Positions 35,109-43,437 of a stretch of 64,000 bases of DNA are shown here, piece by piece. The position numbers and the translations under genes are program-made. Positions within the stretch are counted from its first letter, which is position 1. Every line of letters begins with the position of its first letter. Below the pieces are notes generated by a model. That model was not told the DNA's origin and did not search any database. It saw nothing but the letters and a program-made list of their open reading frames with translations. Source of the DNA: Nocardiopsis metallicus (GTDB lineage: Bacteria; Actinomycetota; Actinomycetes; Streptosporangiales; Streptosporangiaceae); the NCBI RefSeq assembly GCF_014201115.1, contig NZ_JACHDO010000001.1, positions 2,046,001-2,110,000 of the forward strand, read 5' to 3'.

Positions 35109-36920
35109 TCAGCCCTGCCAGCTGCGCCACAGCCGGGCGTAGCGGCCCTGCCCGGCCACGAGTTCGTCGTGGGTGCCCTCCTCGACGACGCGGCCCTGGT
35201 CCATGACGACCACGCGGTCGGCCGCCTGCGCCTGGGTGAGGCGGTGGGCGACCACCAGGGTGGTGCGGCCCTTGGTCGCGGCGAGAGCGGCCTCCTCCAG
35301 ACGGCGCGCGCCGGAGCTCCCGGCCTCGGCGGTGGCCTCGTCGAGCACCGCCAGGTCCGGGTCGGCCAGGACCAGGCGGGCCAGGGCCAGGTGCTGGGCC
35401 TGTTCGGCGGTGAGTGCGTGACCGCCCTCGCCGACCACGGTCTCCAGGCCTTCGGGCAGGGCGCGAACCCAGTCGAGGGCGCCCACGGTCTCCAGGGCCG
35501 CCTCGACCTCCTCGGCGGTGGCCTCGGCCCGGGCCAGGCGCTGGTCGTCCAGGAGGGTTCCGGCGAAGACGTGGGTCTCCTGGCTGACCAGGAAGACGTG
35601 TTCGCGCACGCGCTGTTCGCCGAGTTCGTCCAGCGGTATCCCGCCCAGGTAGACCGTCCCCGCGGTGGGGGCGCGCAGCCCGCTGACCACGGCGGCCAGG
35701 GTGGTCTTGCCCGCCCCGCTCGCACCGACCAGGGCGACCCGTTCGCCCGGGGCGACCCTGAGCGTCACCCCGTCCAGGGCCATGGGGGCGCCGGGGGCGT
35801 AGGCGTGGCTGACCCGCTCCACCCGCAGGGAGGAACCGGCGGGGCCCTCCTCGGCGCGCGGGTCGTCGGCCACCGGCAGGTCCACGACCCCGGCCAGGCG
35901 GGCCAGGCTCGCCCCGGCCTGCTGGACGTCGTTGAAGTTCATCACGAGGAAGCCGACCGGGCCGAAGAGCCGGTGGAAGTACAGGGCGGCGGCGGTGACC
36001 ATGCCGACCGTGACCAGGTCGCCGCGGACCAGCCAGAAGCCCACGACCAGGACGGCGCCCAGACCCACGAACTCCGAGCCGTTCATCCGCGCGCCGAGGC
36101 GGGTGAAGAGCCGGAACACGTCCAGGGTGAGCTGCATCGCGGTGCGCGAGCGCTCGGCGATGCGCTGCTCGTGTTCCTCCTCCAGGCGGTAGGCGCGGAC
36201 GGTGTCGCGGCCGCGCAGGGCCCCCATCAGGGCGTGGGAGCGCTCGCCCATGGCGATGCGTTCGCGGGCGTAGTATGGCCCCGACCTGGGCATGTACCAG
36301 CGCACGGCCCAGACGTAGAAGGGCGCGGCGGCCAGCCCGGCCAGGCCCAGCCGCCAGTCGAGGGCGGCCATCCCGGCGGTGGTGAGTACGACCATGGCCA
36401 GGGCGGTGACGACCTCGGGGCCGTTGCGGGCGACGGCGTTGGTGACCACGGCGACGTCGTCGCCGACCCGGGAGAGCAGGTCGCCGATGCGCACCTTCTC
36501 CAGGCGGGCGGCGGGCATGTGCAGGACGCGTTCCATCACGCGTTCACGCAGGCGGGCGAGGATGGTCTCGCCGAGCCGGCTGACCTGCCAGGCGCCGAGC
36601 CCGACAAGGACGCCGCCGACCAGGGCGGCCGCGGCGATGAGCGCCGCGGAGCGCAGGATGGCGTCCAGGCCCGCGCCCGCGGAGATGTCGTCGACGATCG
36701 AGCCGAGCACCCAGGGCGCCACGAGCCCGGCGGCACTGCCCGCCAGGACGGTGGCCAGGGCCAGGGCGGCGGCCCAGGGGGCGGCCCGGATCCCGTCGCC
36801 GAGCACGGCCCAGGTGCGCCGGGCGGTGGCGGTGGGCAGGAGTTCGGGGCCACCAGGCTGACCGGGGCCGGGACTGCCCGGGCCGTCAGGGGCGGCCCCG
36901 GTAGTGGGTTCCGTGCTCAA
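35109..36920 (-). CDS. ABC exporter-fold half-transporter, subunit with intact Walker motifs
   Basis: This 603-residue half-transporter has six transmembrane helices (about 40-330) followed by a nucleotide-binding domain. The Walker A GASGAGKTT (about 397) and Walker B LAVLDEATAE are intact, but the ABC signature is degenerate (LTAEQ instead of LSGGQ). It overlaps the upstream partner gene by 4 bp. The partner has the opposite pattern, so the heterodimer would have one competent ATP site. Context (iron box, siderophore reductase) suggests ferric-siderophore transport of the IrtAB type. Confidence 0.85.
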   Translation of the reverse strand: MSTEPTTGAAPDGPGSPGPGQPGGPELLPTATARRTWAVLGDGIRAAPWAAALALATVLAGSAAGLVAPWVLGSIVDDISAGAGLDAILRSAALIAAAALVGGVLVGLGAWQVSRLGETILARLRERVMERVLHMPAARLEKVRIGDLLSRVGDDVAVVTNAVARNGPEVVTALAMVVLTTAGMAALDWRLGLAGLAAAPFYVWAVRWYMPRSGPYYARERIAMGERSHALMGALRGRDTVRAYRLEEEHEQRIAERSRTAMQLTLDVFRLFTRLGARMNGSEFVGLGAVLVVGFWLVRGDLVTVGMVTAAALYFHRLFGPVGFLVMNFNDVQQAGASLARLAGVVDLPVADDPRAEEGPAGSSLRVERVSHAYAPGAPMALDGVTLRVAPGERVALVGASGAGKTTLAAVVSGLRAPTAGTVYLGGIPLDELGEQRVREHVFLVSQETHVFAGTLLDDQRLARAEATAEEVEAALETVGALDWVRALPEGLETVVGEGGHALTAEQAQHLALARLVLADPDLAVLDEATAEAGSSGARRLEEAALAATKGRTTLVVAHRLTQAQAADRVVVMDQGRVVEEGTHDELVAGQGRYARLWRSWQG

Positions 36921-38776
36921 CGCAGCACCGCCTCGCGGTAGTGGGGGTCGTCCTCGGCCAGCTGTGTGTGGGTGCCCAGGGCGTGCGGGCGTCCCTCGCG
37001 CAGGACCACCACGCGGTCGGCGCGGGCCAGCAGTGCCGGGCTGTTGGCGATGACGAGGGTGGCACCGCCGGGTGTACGACGGGCGCGCAGCGCGGCCGTG
37101 CCCTGGGCGATGGCTTCCTCGGTGACGGCGTCCACGGCGGTGGTGGGGTCGTGCAGGACCAGCACCGGCGGGTCGGCGGCCAGGGCCCGGGCCAGGGCGA
37201 CGCGCTGGCGCTGTCCGCCGGAGAGGTTGGCGGCGCGGTCGGTGACGGGCCGGTCGAGGCCCTCGGGGTGACCGGTGACCAGGTCCTGGGCGGCGGCCGC
37301 GGCCAGGGCGGTGAGCAGGGGCGCGTCGTCGCCGCCCTGTGCGTCGCCAGCCTGTCGGGGGCGGCCGGGGTTCGGGTTGGAGCTCAGGTCCAGGTTGGAA
37401 CGCAGGGTGCCCTCGAACAGCGTGCTGCCGTGCTCCTCCACCAGCACGGTGCCGCGCAGCGAGGTGAGGTCGAGTTCGGTGATCGGGACACCCCCGATCC
37501 GGGTGGTGCCCCCGGCGCCCTCGGCGCGTCCGGCGAGGATGTCTACCAGGGCCTCGGCGTCGCGCGGGTCGGTGGTGAGCACCCCGACGAACTCCCCCTG
37601 GGCCAGGGTCAGATCCACTCCGTCGAGCGTGCGGTGGGTGACCCCCCGCAGCTCCACGGCGGGCGGGACCTCGGGCAGCACCGCGGGGAGGAGGCGGTCA
37701 CCGGGGTTGACGGCGTCGGGTGCGTTGAGCAGCCGGACCAGCCGCTGGGCGGAGGCGCGGGCGATCGCGAACATCTGGCCGACCATGCCGAGCACCTGGA
37801 CGGGTTCGGCGAGGAACTGGGCCAGGCCCACCACGATGACCAGTTCTCCGATGGTCAGGTGCCCCTGGAGGGCCATCCATCCCGCGGTTCCGGCGACGCA
37901 GGCCAGGAAGACCGCGCCGGTGGCGGTGACCAGGCCCTTGTAGAGGCCGTTGGTGGCGGCGGCGCCGACCGAGGCGGTCAGGGCCAGGTCGCTGGCACGC
38001 CGGTAGCGCAGGGCCGCGTTGTGCCGGGCCCCGATGCCCATGAGCACGCGCAGACCGCCGACGAGGTCGGTGGCCATGGCGGTGGCGCGGGCGGCGGTGG
38101 CCTGCTTGGCCTCGGTGCGGCGGGTGATGAGGGCGGCGGGCACGCGCAGCAGCAGGAGCATAATCGGGACGCCGAGGAGGACGCCCAGGCCGAGGGGGAC
38201 GTTGATGGCGAGCAGGACGACGGTGGTGACCACGATCCCGGTGACCTGGGCGATGCCGATGGCCCAGGCGCGCACGTAGGTGGCGGCCTGTTCGGCGTCG
38301 GAGGTGGCCACGGCCAGGACCTCGCCGGAGCGCAGGCCGCTGCGCTCGCCCCGGGGGTGCAGGACCCGGCGGGCGGACTCCAGGCGCAGCAGGTGGGCCT
38401 CGCGTTCGACGGCGCCGAGGGTGAAGCGGGCGCCGAAGCGGTAGGCGCTGGCCAGGACGGCGAAGAGCAGGGCCAGACCGCCCACGCACCACAGTAGGGC
38501 GGTGGTGTCGCCGGTGGAGACGGCGAGGTCGATGGTGAGGCCGATGGCGACCGGGACGAGGGTCTCGCAGACCTGGTGCAGGGAGAGCAGGAGAACGCCG
38601 AGGGTGACCCGGCCGCGGTGGCGGCGAAGGGTACGTGAGCGCAGGGCCTTGGCGGTGGCGGGAACCGGGGGTGCCGGAGTCACAGGAGGCCGGTCCGGGC
38701 CCTCACGCACGGTCATCCGTTTCCCGTCCCCTCGGTTCTGCTGTCCCAACTGGCCCAGCGTAGCCATCCCGGTCAT
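36917..38776 (-). CDS. ABC exporter-fold half-transporter, subunit with degenerate Walker A
   Basis: This 619-residue protein has six transmembrane helices (about 55-335) and a nucleotide-binding domain. The P-loop is lost (GVLTTDPRDAEALVD where GxxGxGKST is expected) and Walker B reads VLVLHDPTTAVD, with His-Asp-Pro in place of Asp-Glu-Pro. The signature LSGGQRQR is intact. It therefore supplies the signature half of the single working ATP site with its partner. The ATG at 38776 has GGAGG 4 nt upstream. It is divergent from the siderophore-interacting protein gene across an iron box. Confidence 0.87.
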   Translation of the reverse strand: MTGMATLGQLGQQNRGDGKRMTVREGPDRPPVTPAPPVPATAKALRSRTLRRHRGRVTLGVLLLSLHQVCETLVPVAIGLTIDLAVSTGDTTALLWCVGGLALLFAVLASAYRFGARFTLGAVEREAHLLRLESARRVLHPRGERSGLRSGEVLAVATSDAEQAATYVRAWAIGIAQVTGIVVTTVVLLAINVPLGLGVLLGVPIMLLLLRVPAALITRRTEAKQATAARATAMATDLVGGLRVLMGIGARHNAALRYRRASDLALTASVGAAATNGLYKGLVTATGAVFLACVAGTAGWMALQGHLTIGELVIVVGLAQFLAEPVQVLGMVGQMFAIARASAQRLVRLLNAPDAVNPGDRLLPAVLPEVPPAVELRGVTHRTLDGVDLTLAQGEFVGVLTTDPRDAEALVDILAGRAEGAGGTTRIGGVPITELDLTSLRGTVLVEEHGSTLFEGTLRSNLDLSSNPNPGRPRQAGDAQGGDDAPLLTALAAAAAQDLVTGHPEGLDRPVTDRAANLSGGQRQRVALARALAADPPVLVLHDPTTAVDAVTEEAIAQGTAALRARRTPGGATLVIANSPALLARADRVVVLREGRPHALGTHTQLAEDDPHYREAVLR

Positions 38777-38837
38777 GACCTCCGACCACAGGACGAGTCT
38801 TATGTCGTGAATGAGATGATTTTTCAGCGGCCGTGAT

Positions 38838-38856
38838 ATTGGTTAGGCTAACCTCA
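38838..38856. promoter_or_regulatory. DtxR/IdeR-type iron box
   Basis: ATTGGTTAGGCTAACCTCA matches the actinobacterial iron-box consensus at 16 of 19 positions, with a perfect GGTTAGGCTAACC core. It sits between the divergent ABC operon (61 bp away) and the siderophore reductase gene, so both should be repressed when iron is plentiful. Confidence 0.85.
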
Positions 38857-38919
38857 TACGGCTTTGCGGGCGAACGCCCCACACCCCGTCCACGCACACG
38901 TCCGCGAAGGGCCCCTCGC

Positions 38920-39717
38920 TTGCGTATCCAGTCGCCGCGCCACCGCCAGATGATCCGCGCCCGGGTCGTTCGCACCGAACGGACCACCGACCACTTCGTC
39001 ACCGTGACCGTCAGCGGCCCCGACCTGGCCCGGTTCGAGTTCCTCGGCATGGACCAGTGCGTGCGGGTCTTCCTGCGGCGCCCCGGGCAGGAGAAGCTGG
39101 TCCTACCGGACTCCGACCCTGACAGCTGGTACCCGGAGTACCGCGAGATGGCCGACGACGTGCGGCCCCACGTGCGCAACTACACGATGCGCCGGCTCGA
39201 CGCCCGGGCCCTGGAACTGGACATCGAGTTCGTGGCGCACGGCGACGGAGGACCCGCCTCCGCCTGGGCGATCTCGGCGAGCGAGGGCGACGAGGTGGGC
39301 CTGTACCCCGAGGGCATCTACTACCTGCCCCCGGCCGACGCGGACTGGCACCTGCTGGTCGGCGACGAGAGCGCCGTGCCCGCCCTGCTGTCCATCGTCG
39401 AACAGGCCCCGCGGGACCTGCGCGCCCAGGTCTACCTGGAGGTCCCCTCCCCCGGCGACGTCCGCCCCGTGCAGACCCCGCCCGGCGTGGAGGTGCACTG
39501 GCTGCCGCGCGAGGACGCGCACGCGACCCCGGGACGCCTGGCCCTGGAGACGGTCAGCACCGCGACCCTGCCCGAGGGGCGCCCGTACTGCTGGGTGGCC
39601 GGGGAGAACGCCCTGCCCACCGGGCTGCGCCGCGCCCTGGTACGCGACCACGCGGTACCCAAGGACGACATCACGTTCGTGGGGTACTGGCGCGCGGGCG
39701 TGGCCGGGGTCGACTGA
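38920..39717 (+). CDS. Siderophore-interacting protein (ferric-siderophore reductase)
   Basis: This 265-residue FAD/NAD(P)H reductase of the ViuB/SIP family releases iron from imported ferric siderophores. It shows the flavin-binding RNYT motif at about 87 (VRNYTMRRLD), the GDESAVPALLSI pyridine-nucleotide motif at about 148, and the C-terminal YCWVAGENALPTGLRR segment. I used TTG 38920, which follows GAAGGG; an ATG at 38950 would shorten it by ten residues but lacks a ribosome site. Iron-regulated by the box at 38838. Confidence 0.88.
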   Translation: MRIQSPRHRQMIRARVVRTERTTDHFVTVTVSGPDLARFEFLGMDQCVRVFLRRPGQEKLVLPDSDPDSWYPEYREMADDVRPHVRNYTMRRLDARALELDIEFVAHGDGGPASAWAISASEGDEVGLYPEGIYYLPPADADWHLLVGDESAVPALLSIVEQAPRDLRAQVYLEVPSPGDVRPVQTPPGVEVHWLPREDAHATPGRLALETVSTATLPEGRPYCWVAGENALPTGLRRALVRDHAVPKDDITFVGYWRAGVAGVD

Positions 39718-39866
39718 ACCCGAAGACCTTTGTCTTCCCCCGGCCCCGAACGCTTCCGGCCCGCCGAGACGGGGGCGCCCTCTGGGAGCGCGACCGCGGG
39801 CGGACAACAAGCACCGCCCCGCTGGTCACACCATTCACAGAACACGCTAGCCTGGTCGAATCCGGC

Positions 39867-39885
39867 TTAGGCAAGGCTAAGCTCA
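39867..39885 (+). promoter_or_regulatory. Second iron box
   Basis: TTAGGCAAGGCTAAGCTCA matches the iron-box consensus at 15 of 19 positions. It ends 18 bp before the binding-protein gene's ATG, in a position to block transcription or translation start. Confidence 0.75.
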
Positions 39886-39903
39886 CTTCATCAGCGAGGT
39901 CCC

Positions 39904-40905
39904 ATGAACCCCGGTCTGCCCGCCCGATTCGGCATGGTCGCCGCCGGTGCCCTGTCCACCGTCCTGCTCGCCGCCTGCGGTGGCGGCGGCTCCGACACCT
40001 CCTCGGGCTCCTCCGGTGAGGCGGCCGAGGGCTACCCCGTCACCGTCGAGACGCTCTTCGGCGACGTGGAGATCGGAGACCGCCCCGAGAACGTGGTCGC
40101 CCTGGGCTGGTCCGACGCCGAGGCCGCCCTCGCCCTGGGCGTGCAGCCGGTCGGGGTCGCCGACTGGCTGGGCTTCGGCGGCGCCGGTGTGGGCCCCTGG
40201 GCCGCCGACCTGGTCGACGCCGAGCCGGTCCTGCTCGACACCATGGAGCCCAACGTGGAGGCCATCGCCTCCCTGAACCCCGACGTCATCCTGGACACCC
40301 GCTCCGACAACTCCCAGGAACGGCACGATCTCCTCGAACCGATCGCCCCCGTGGTCGGCCCGCCGCCGGGCGTCGAGGTCACCTACGGCACCACATGGCA
40401 GCAGCAGACCCGCCAGGTCGCCCAGGTCGTCGGCGAGGAGGAGCGCGGTGAGGAGCTGGTCACCGAACTGGAGGAGCGCTTCGAGCAGATCCGCGAGGAG
40501 AACCCGGAGTTCGCCGACCTCACCATCGCTGTGGGCGCCTACTTCGACGGCCAGTACGGCGCCTACGTCCCCGGCGACACCCGCGCGGACGTGCTCGCCG
40601 AGCTGGGCTTCGAGTACAAGCCCGAACTGGTCGAGATGGCCGACGGCGCCTTCTACGCCGACCTCAGCGCCGAGCTCGTGGAGGAGCTGGACGCCGACCT
40701 GACCATCGTCTTCCCGATCGGCGACGTCGTGGACACCCTGAACGAGGACCCGGTCCTGCAGGGCATCGGCTCCGCCGAGGACGGCCGCCTGATCATCCTG
40801 GAGGACCAGGAACTGTCGGACGCCTTCTCCAGCGGTTCCACCCTGGGCATCCACCACGCCCTGGACCAGATCGTCCCGATGATCCAGCAGACCCTGGAGG
40901 GCTGA
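39904..40905 (+). CDS. Iron-siderophore ABC transporter substrate-binding lipoprotein
   Basis: This 333-residue FecB/FepB-type binding protein has a lipobox LAAC (STVLLAACGGGG, Cys at about 23) and a Gly/Ser linker. The bilobal helical-backbone domain starts with PENVVALGWSDAEAALALG, and the NPDVILDTRSDN motif is at about 122. It captures ferric siderophores at the outer face of the membrane. No FecCD permease is adjacent, so it must work with one elsewhere or with the neighbouring exporter-fold importer. Iron-regulated by the box at 39867. Confidence 0.9.
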   Translation: MNPGLPARFGMVAAGALSTVLLAACGGGGSDTSSGSSGEAAEGYPVTVETLFGDVEIGDRPENVVALGWSDAEAALALGVQPVGVADWLGFGGAGVGPWAADLVDAEPVLLDTMEPNVEAIASLNPDVILDTRSDNSQERHDLLEPIAPVVGPPPGVEVTYGTTWQQQTRQVAQVVGEEERGEELVTELEERFEQIREENPEFADLTIAVGAYFDGQYGAYVPGDTRADVLAELGFEYKPELVEMADGAFYADLSAELVEELDADLTIVFPIGDVVDTLNEDPVLQGIGSAEDGRLIILEDQELSDAFSSGSTLGIHHALDQIVPMIQQTLEG

Positions 40906-40989
40906 GGCCCGAGGGACCGGGCGGCAACGCGGGGCGCTACTCTTCGACGGGTCACTGACAACAGGTGTGATTCGGGGGTGGACGGACCG

Positions 40990-41697
40990 ATGGCTCGCTG
41001 TCCGATGTGCTCGGCTCAGGACCGGACCTCCAAGGTGTCCGCGGTGGTCCGGTCCGGGACGACGACCACTCGAACGACCGGCTCCTCGAAGCTCCAGGCC
41101 AAGGACCAGTTCACGCAGCTGCACCACACCGTCGGTCAGGCGCGGCACAGCACCACCACGCGCTCCCAGAGCAGCCTCGCGGCACAGTTGAGCTTCCCCT
41201 CGGGACCGCGGCCCCCGGTCCGGTTCGCCAGGGGTTTCGGGATCCTCCTGTTCGCGATGGCCACAGTGACCCTGAGCGTCAACGGCGTCCTCGCGCTCGT
41301 ACCGGCGGTGGTCACCGGTCTGCTGGTGCACCGTTGGGGTGGCGGATCAGCGAAGACCGCCCTCCTCGCGGCCGTCGGCCTCTTCTATCTGGTCGGCACG
41401 CTCTCCTATCTCCTCATGGACCTCGGGGTCCATGAGATGACCGGCTTCCTGCTCACTCTGGCCATGAGCCTCACCTACGCCGCACTGGGTCTGGCCCTGG
41501 TCCTGTGGGATCTGCGCAGAGCCGAGGCCAGGAGGAAACAGTCCAACGCCGACAGCGTCCACCGGCAGCGCTCCTGGCAGGCCTGGCAACGGCTGTACTA
41601 CTGCTCCCGCGACGACGTGGTCTTCGACCCCCTCACCCGCGCCTGCGCACCTCCCAGCGCCATGCGAAGACTCATCGGCTACCCCGGCGCCGCCTGA
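40990..41697 (+). CDS. Membrane protein with N-terminal zinc-ribbon-like motif
   Basis: This 235-residue protein starts MARCPMCSAQ, a CxxC half zinc ribbon, followed by a Ser/Thr-rich linker. Four transmembrane helices (about 80-180) come next, then a basic C-terminal tail with two more cysteines (YYCSRDDVVFDPLTRACAPP) that could complete a metal site. I used ATG 40990; a GTG at 40978 is also possible. No characterised family was recognised. It lies just after the iron-uptake gene but has no iron box of its own. Confidence 0.65.
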   Translation: MARCPMCSAQDRTSKVSAVVRSGTTTTRTTGSSKLQAKDQFTQLHHTVGQARHSTTTRSQSSLAAQLSFPSGPRPPVRFARGFGILLFAMATVTLSVNGVLALVPAVVTGLLVHRWGGGSAKTALLAAVGLFYLVGTLSYLLMDLGVHEMTGFLLTLAMSLTYAALGLALVLWDLRRAEARRKQSNADSVHRQRSWQAWQRLYYCSRDDVVFDPLTRACAPPSAMRRLIGYPGAA

Positions 41698-41733
41698 CCC
41701 GCGTTCCACGTCGCCCGTACGCAAAGAAGACCC

Positions 41734-42561
41734 ATGAGCCACACGGAGCACTGGACCACCACGCCCATCACCATGGAGATCCTGTGCGGGGCGGTCGAGC
41801 TGGACAAGACCGAACGCGGCGTCCTGCCGCACCGGCTACCCGCGCGGGCCCGTGCCCGCGACACCGACCCGCAGCTGGCCACGGCCGAGGCCCAGCCCTC
41901 GGGTGTCCGGCTGCCGCTGCGCACCCGGGCGAGGGCGATCGAACCGGACACGATTCCCACCAAGCGTGTCTACACGGGCCTCGCTCCCCGCCCGACGGGG
42001 TGTACGACCTGCTCGTGGACGGGCGCCTCACCGCTCGGGCCACCGTGCCCGGCGGCGACACCCTGACCATCGACACGGCTACCGGCGGCTTCGAGCACCG
42101 GACCGGGCCGGTCGGCACCGCCCGCTTCACCGGCCTGCCGGACCGGGTCAAGGACGTGGAGATCCGGCTGCCGCACAACGAGACCACCGAGCTCGTCGCA
42201 CTGCGCGCGGACGCCCCCGTCGAGCCGGGCCCGGACCGGGGAGAAAGAGTTGCGGGCCACCGGGGACCCGGAGGAGCGCGCCGACGGGGAGCTCACGCTC
42301 ACCGCCATCAGAGAGGAGCTCTCCCGGATCGTGAACGAGCGCGCGGCCGAGGACCCGCACCTCGGTTGTCTGGACGGCCGTGAGCTCTACGGGGAGGCGG
42401 ACCGCGCCGAACTTCCGCTGCCCGACGAACTCCGCCCGGACACCGCCGCGCACCAGCGCGTCGGCACCCGCTTCGCCGAGCTCGCCTTCGGCGCTGACGG
42501 CCTGTTCACCGACGGATCTCGCACTAGGATCGCTGACGGAACCGGGGTCTCCGTGAGCTGA
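41734..42561 (+). pseudogene. SGNH/GDSL hydrolase pseudogene
   Basis: Three blocks of one protein appear in different frames. 41734 to about 41993 encodes the N-terminal domain (ELDKTERGVLPHRLPARARA, then SGVRLPLRTRARAIEPDT). A single lost base near 41993 shifts the frame to GVYDLLVDGRLTARATVPGG and LPDRVKDVEIRLPH, up to about 42240. A deletion then jumps to the C-terminal part (LTLTAIREELSRIVNERAAE, DGRELYGEAD). The catalytic Ser/Gly/Asn core between the second and third blocks is missing, so the protein cannot be active. Confidence 0.8.
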
Positions 42562-42597
42562 CGGATCCTCGCAACAAGAACCAGAGGAGCTCCTGCC

Positions 42598-43299
42598 ATG
42601 CCCGCACTCCCTGACATCGACCTGGTCGTCTTCGACGTGCTCGGGACCATGGTCGACGAGCCCGGCGGACTCCGGCGCGGCTTTCGGGAACTCCTGCCGG
42701 ACATCGGGGACGCGCGGGCGGAGGAACTGGTCGAGCTGTGGCACCGGCACGTGGGCGAGCAGCAGCGGGAGATGCTCGCGGGCCGCCGCCCCTACGCCGG
42801 TAGCGCGGTGGTCGACCGGGAGGCCGCGGCCCGCGTGGCGGCCGCGGTCGGGATCGGGGACGAGAAAGAGGAAGAAGCCGTGCGCTCGCTGGCCGCCGCC
42901 GCGCTGCGGCTGGACCCGTGGCCGGACTCCGCCCGGGCGCTGGGGCGGCTCGCCTCGCGCTACCCCGTGGTCGGCCTGTCCAACGCCGACCACGCGGCGC
43001 TCACCCGGATCAACGCGCATGCCGGACTGCGGTGGCACCAGATGCTTTCGGCAGCGGACGCACACGGCTACAAGCCCGCCCCCGAGGTCTACCGGCTCGC
43101 GATCGCCAACGCTGGTTGCCCGCCCGAGCGCCTGCTCATGGTCGCCGCGCACGCCTGGGACCTGCGCGGTGCCCAGGCGCTGGGGATGCGGACCGCCTAC
43201 GTCGAACGCCCCGTCGGGGATCCGCCGAGCGCGACGGACTCCTTCGATCTGTTCGCGAAGGACCTCGACGACCTGGCCATCCAGCTCGACGCCATCTGA
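42598..43299 (+). CDS. HAD superfamily hydrolase (haloacid dehalogenase type II-like)
   Basis: This 233-residue enzyme has the nucleophile Asp13 in VVFDVLGTMVD, motif II Ser-Asn in VGLSNADH (about 123-130), motif III Lys in GYKPAPEVY (about 158-166) and a late acidic motif AAHAWDLRGA (about 182-191). The layout and cap region are those of L-2-haloacid dehalogenase-type HAD proteins, hydrolysing a carbon-halogen or phosphate ester bond via an aspartyl intermediate. The actual substrate is unknown. A strong terminator follows at 43317-43340. Confidence 0.85.
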   Translation: MPALPDIDLVVFDVLGTMVDEPGGLRRGFRELLPDIGDARAEELVELWHRHVGEQQREMLAGRRPYAGSAVVDREAAARVAAAVGIGDEKEEEAVRSLAAAALRLDPWPDSARALGRLASRYPVVGLSNADHAALTRINAHAGLRWHQMLSAADAHGYKPAPEVYRLAIANAGCPPERLLMVAAHAWDLRGAQALGMRTAYVERPVGDPPSATDSFDLFAKDLDDLAIQLDAI

Positions 43300-43316
43300 G
43301 CGCGATCACTCCTCCT

Positions 43317-43340
43317 GAGGCCTCCCCACGGGGAGGCCTC
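43317..43340. terminator. Strong terminator hairpin
   Basis: GAGGCCTCCCC and GGGGAGGCCTC form a perfect 11-bp stem with a 2-nt loop, followed by TTCC, 18 bp after the HAD gene and 98 bp before the metal-uptake operon. Confidence 0.8.
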
Positions 43341-43393
43341 TTCCGTGTGCCCTCCACGAGCCGAAAGCGGACGAGAGCAGTCAAGCCAATGCT

Positions 43394-43414
43394 TATAATG
43401 AAAACCGTTTTCAT
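43394..43414 (+). promoter_or_regulatory. Zur-like box overlapping a TATAAT -10 element
   Basis: TATAAT at 43394-43399 runs into the perfect 17-bp palindrome ATGAAAACcGTTTTCAT at 43398-43414. The 7-1-7 symmetry and TGAAAA/TTTTCA arms match actinobacterial Zur boxes. No good -35 was seen. It lies 24 bp upstream of the FecCD permease start, so bound repressor would cover the promoter. Confidence 0.8.
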
Positions 43415-43437
43415 ATCCATACAGGAAGGGAGACCGG

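Noticed and set aside
34998..38497. Two very long plus-strand frames (647 and 518 codons) opposite the ABC transporter pair
   Set aside because: Composition is Gly/Gln/His-rich shadow sequence, while the minus strand has complete transporter motifs.
43398..43414. Reading the TGAAAAC palindrome as a Fur iron box
   Set aside because: Actinobacterial iron regulation here clearly uses DtxR-type boxes (38838, 39867); 7-1-7 TGAAAA palindromes are typical of Zur in this group. Fur-type paralogues such as Nur cannot be fully excluded.
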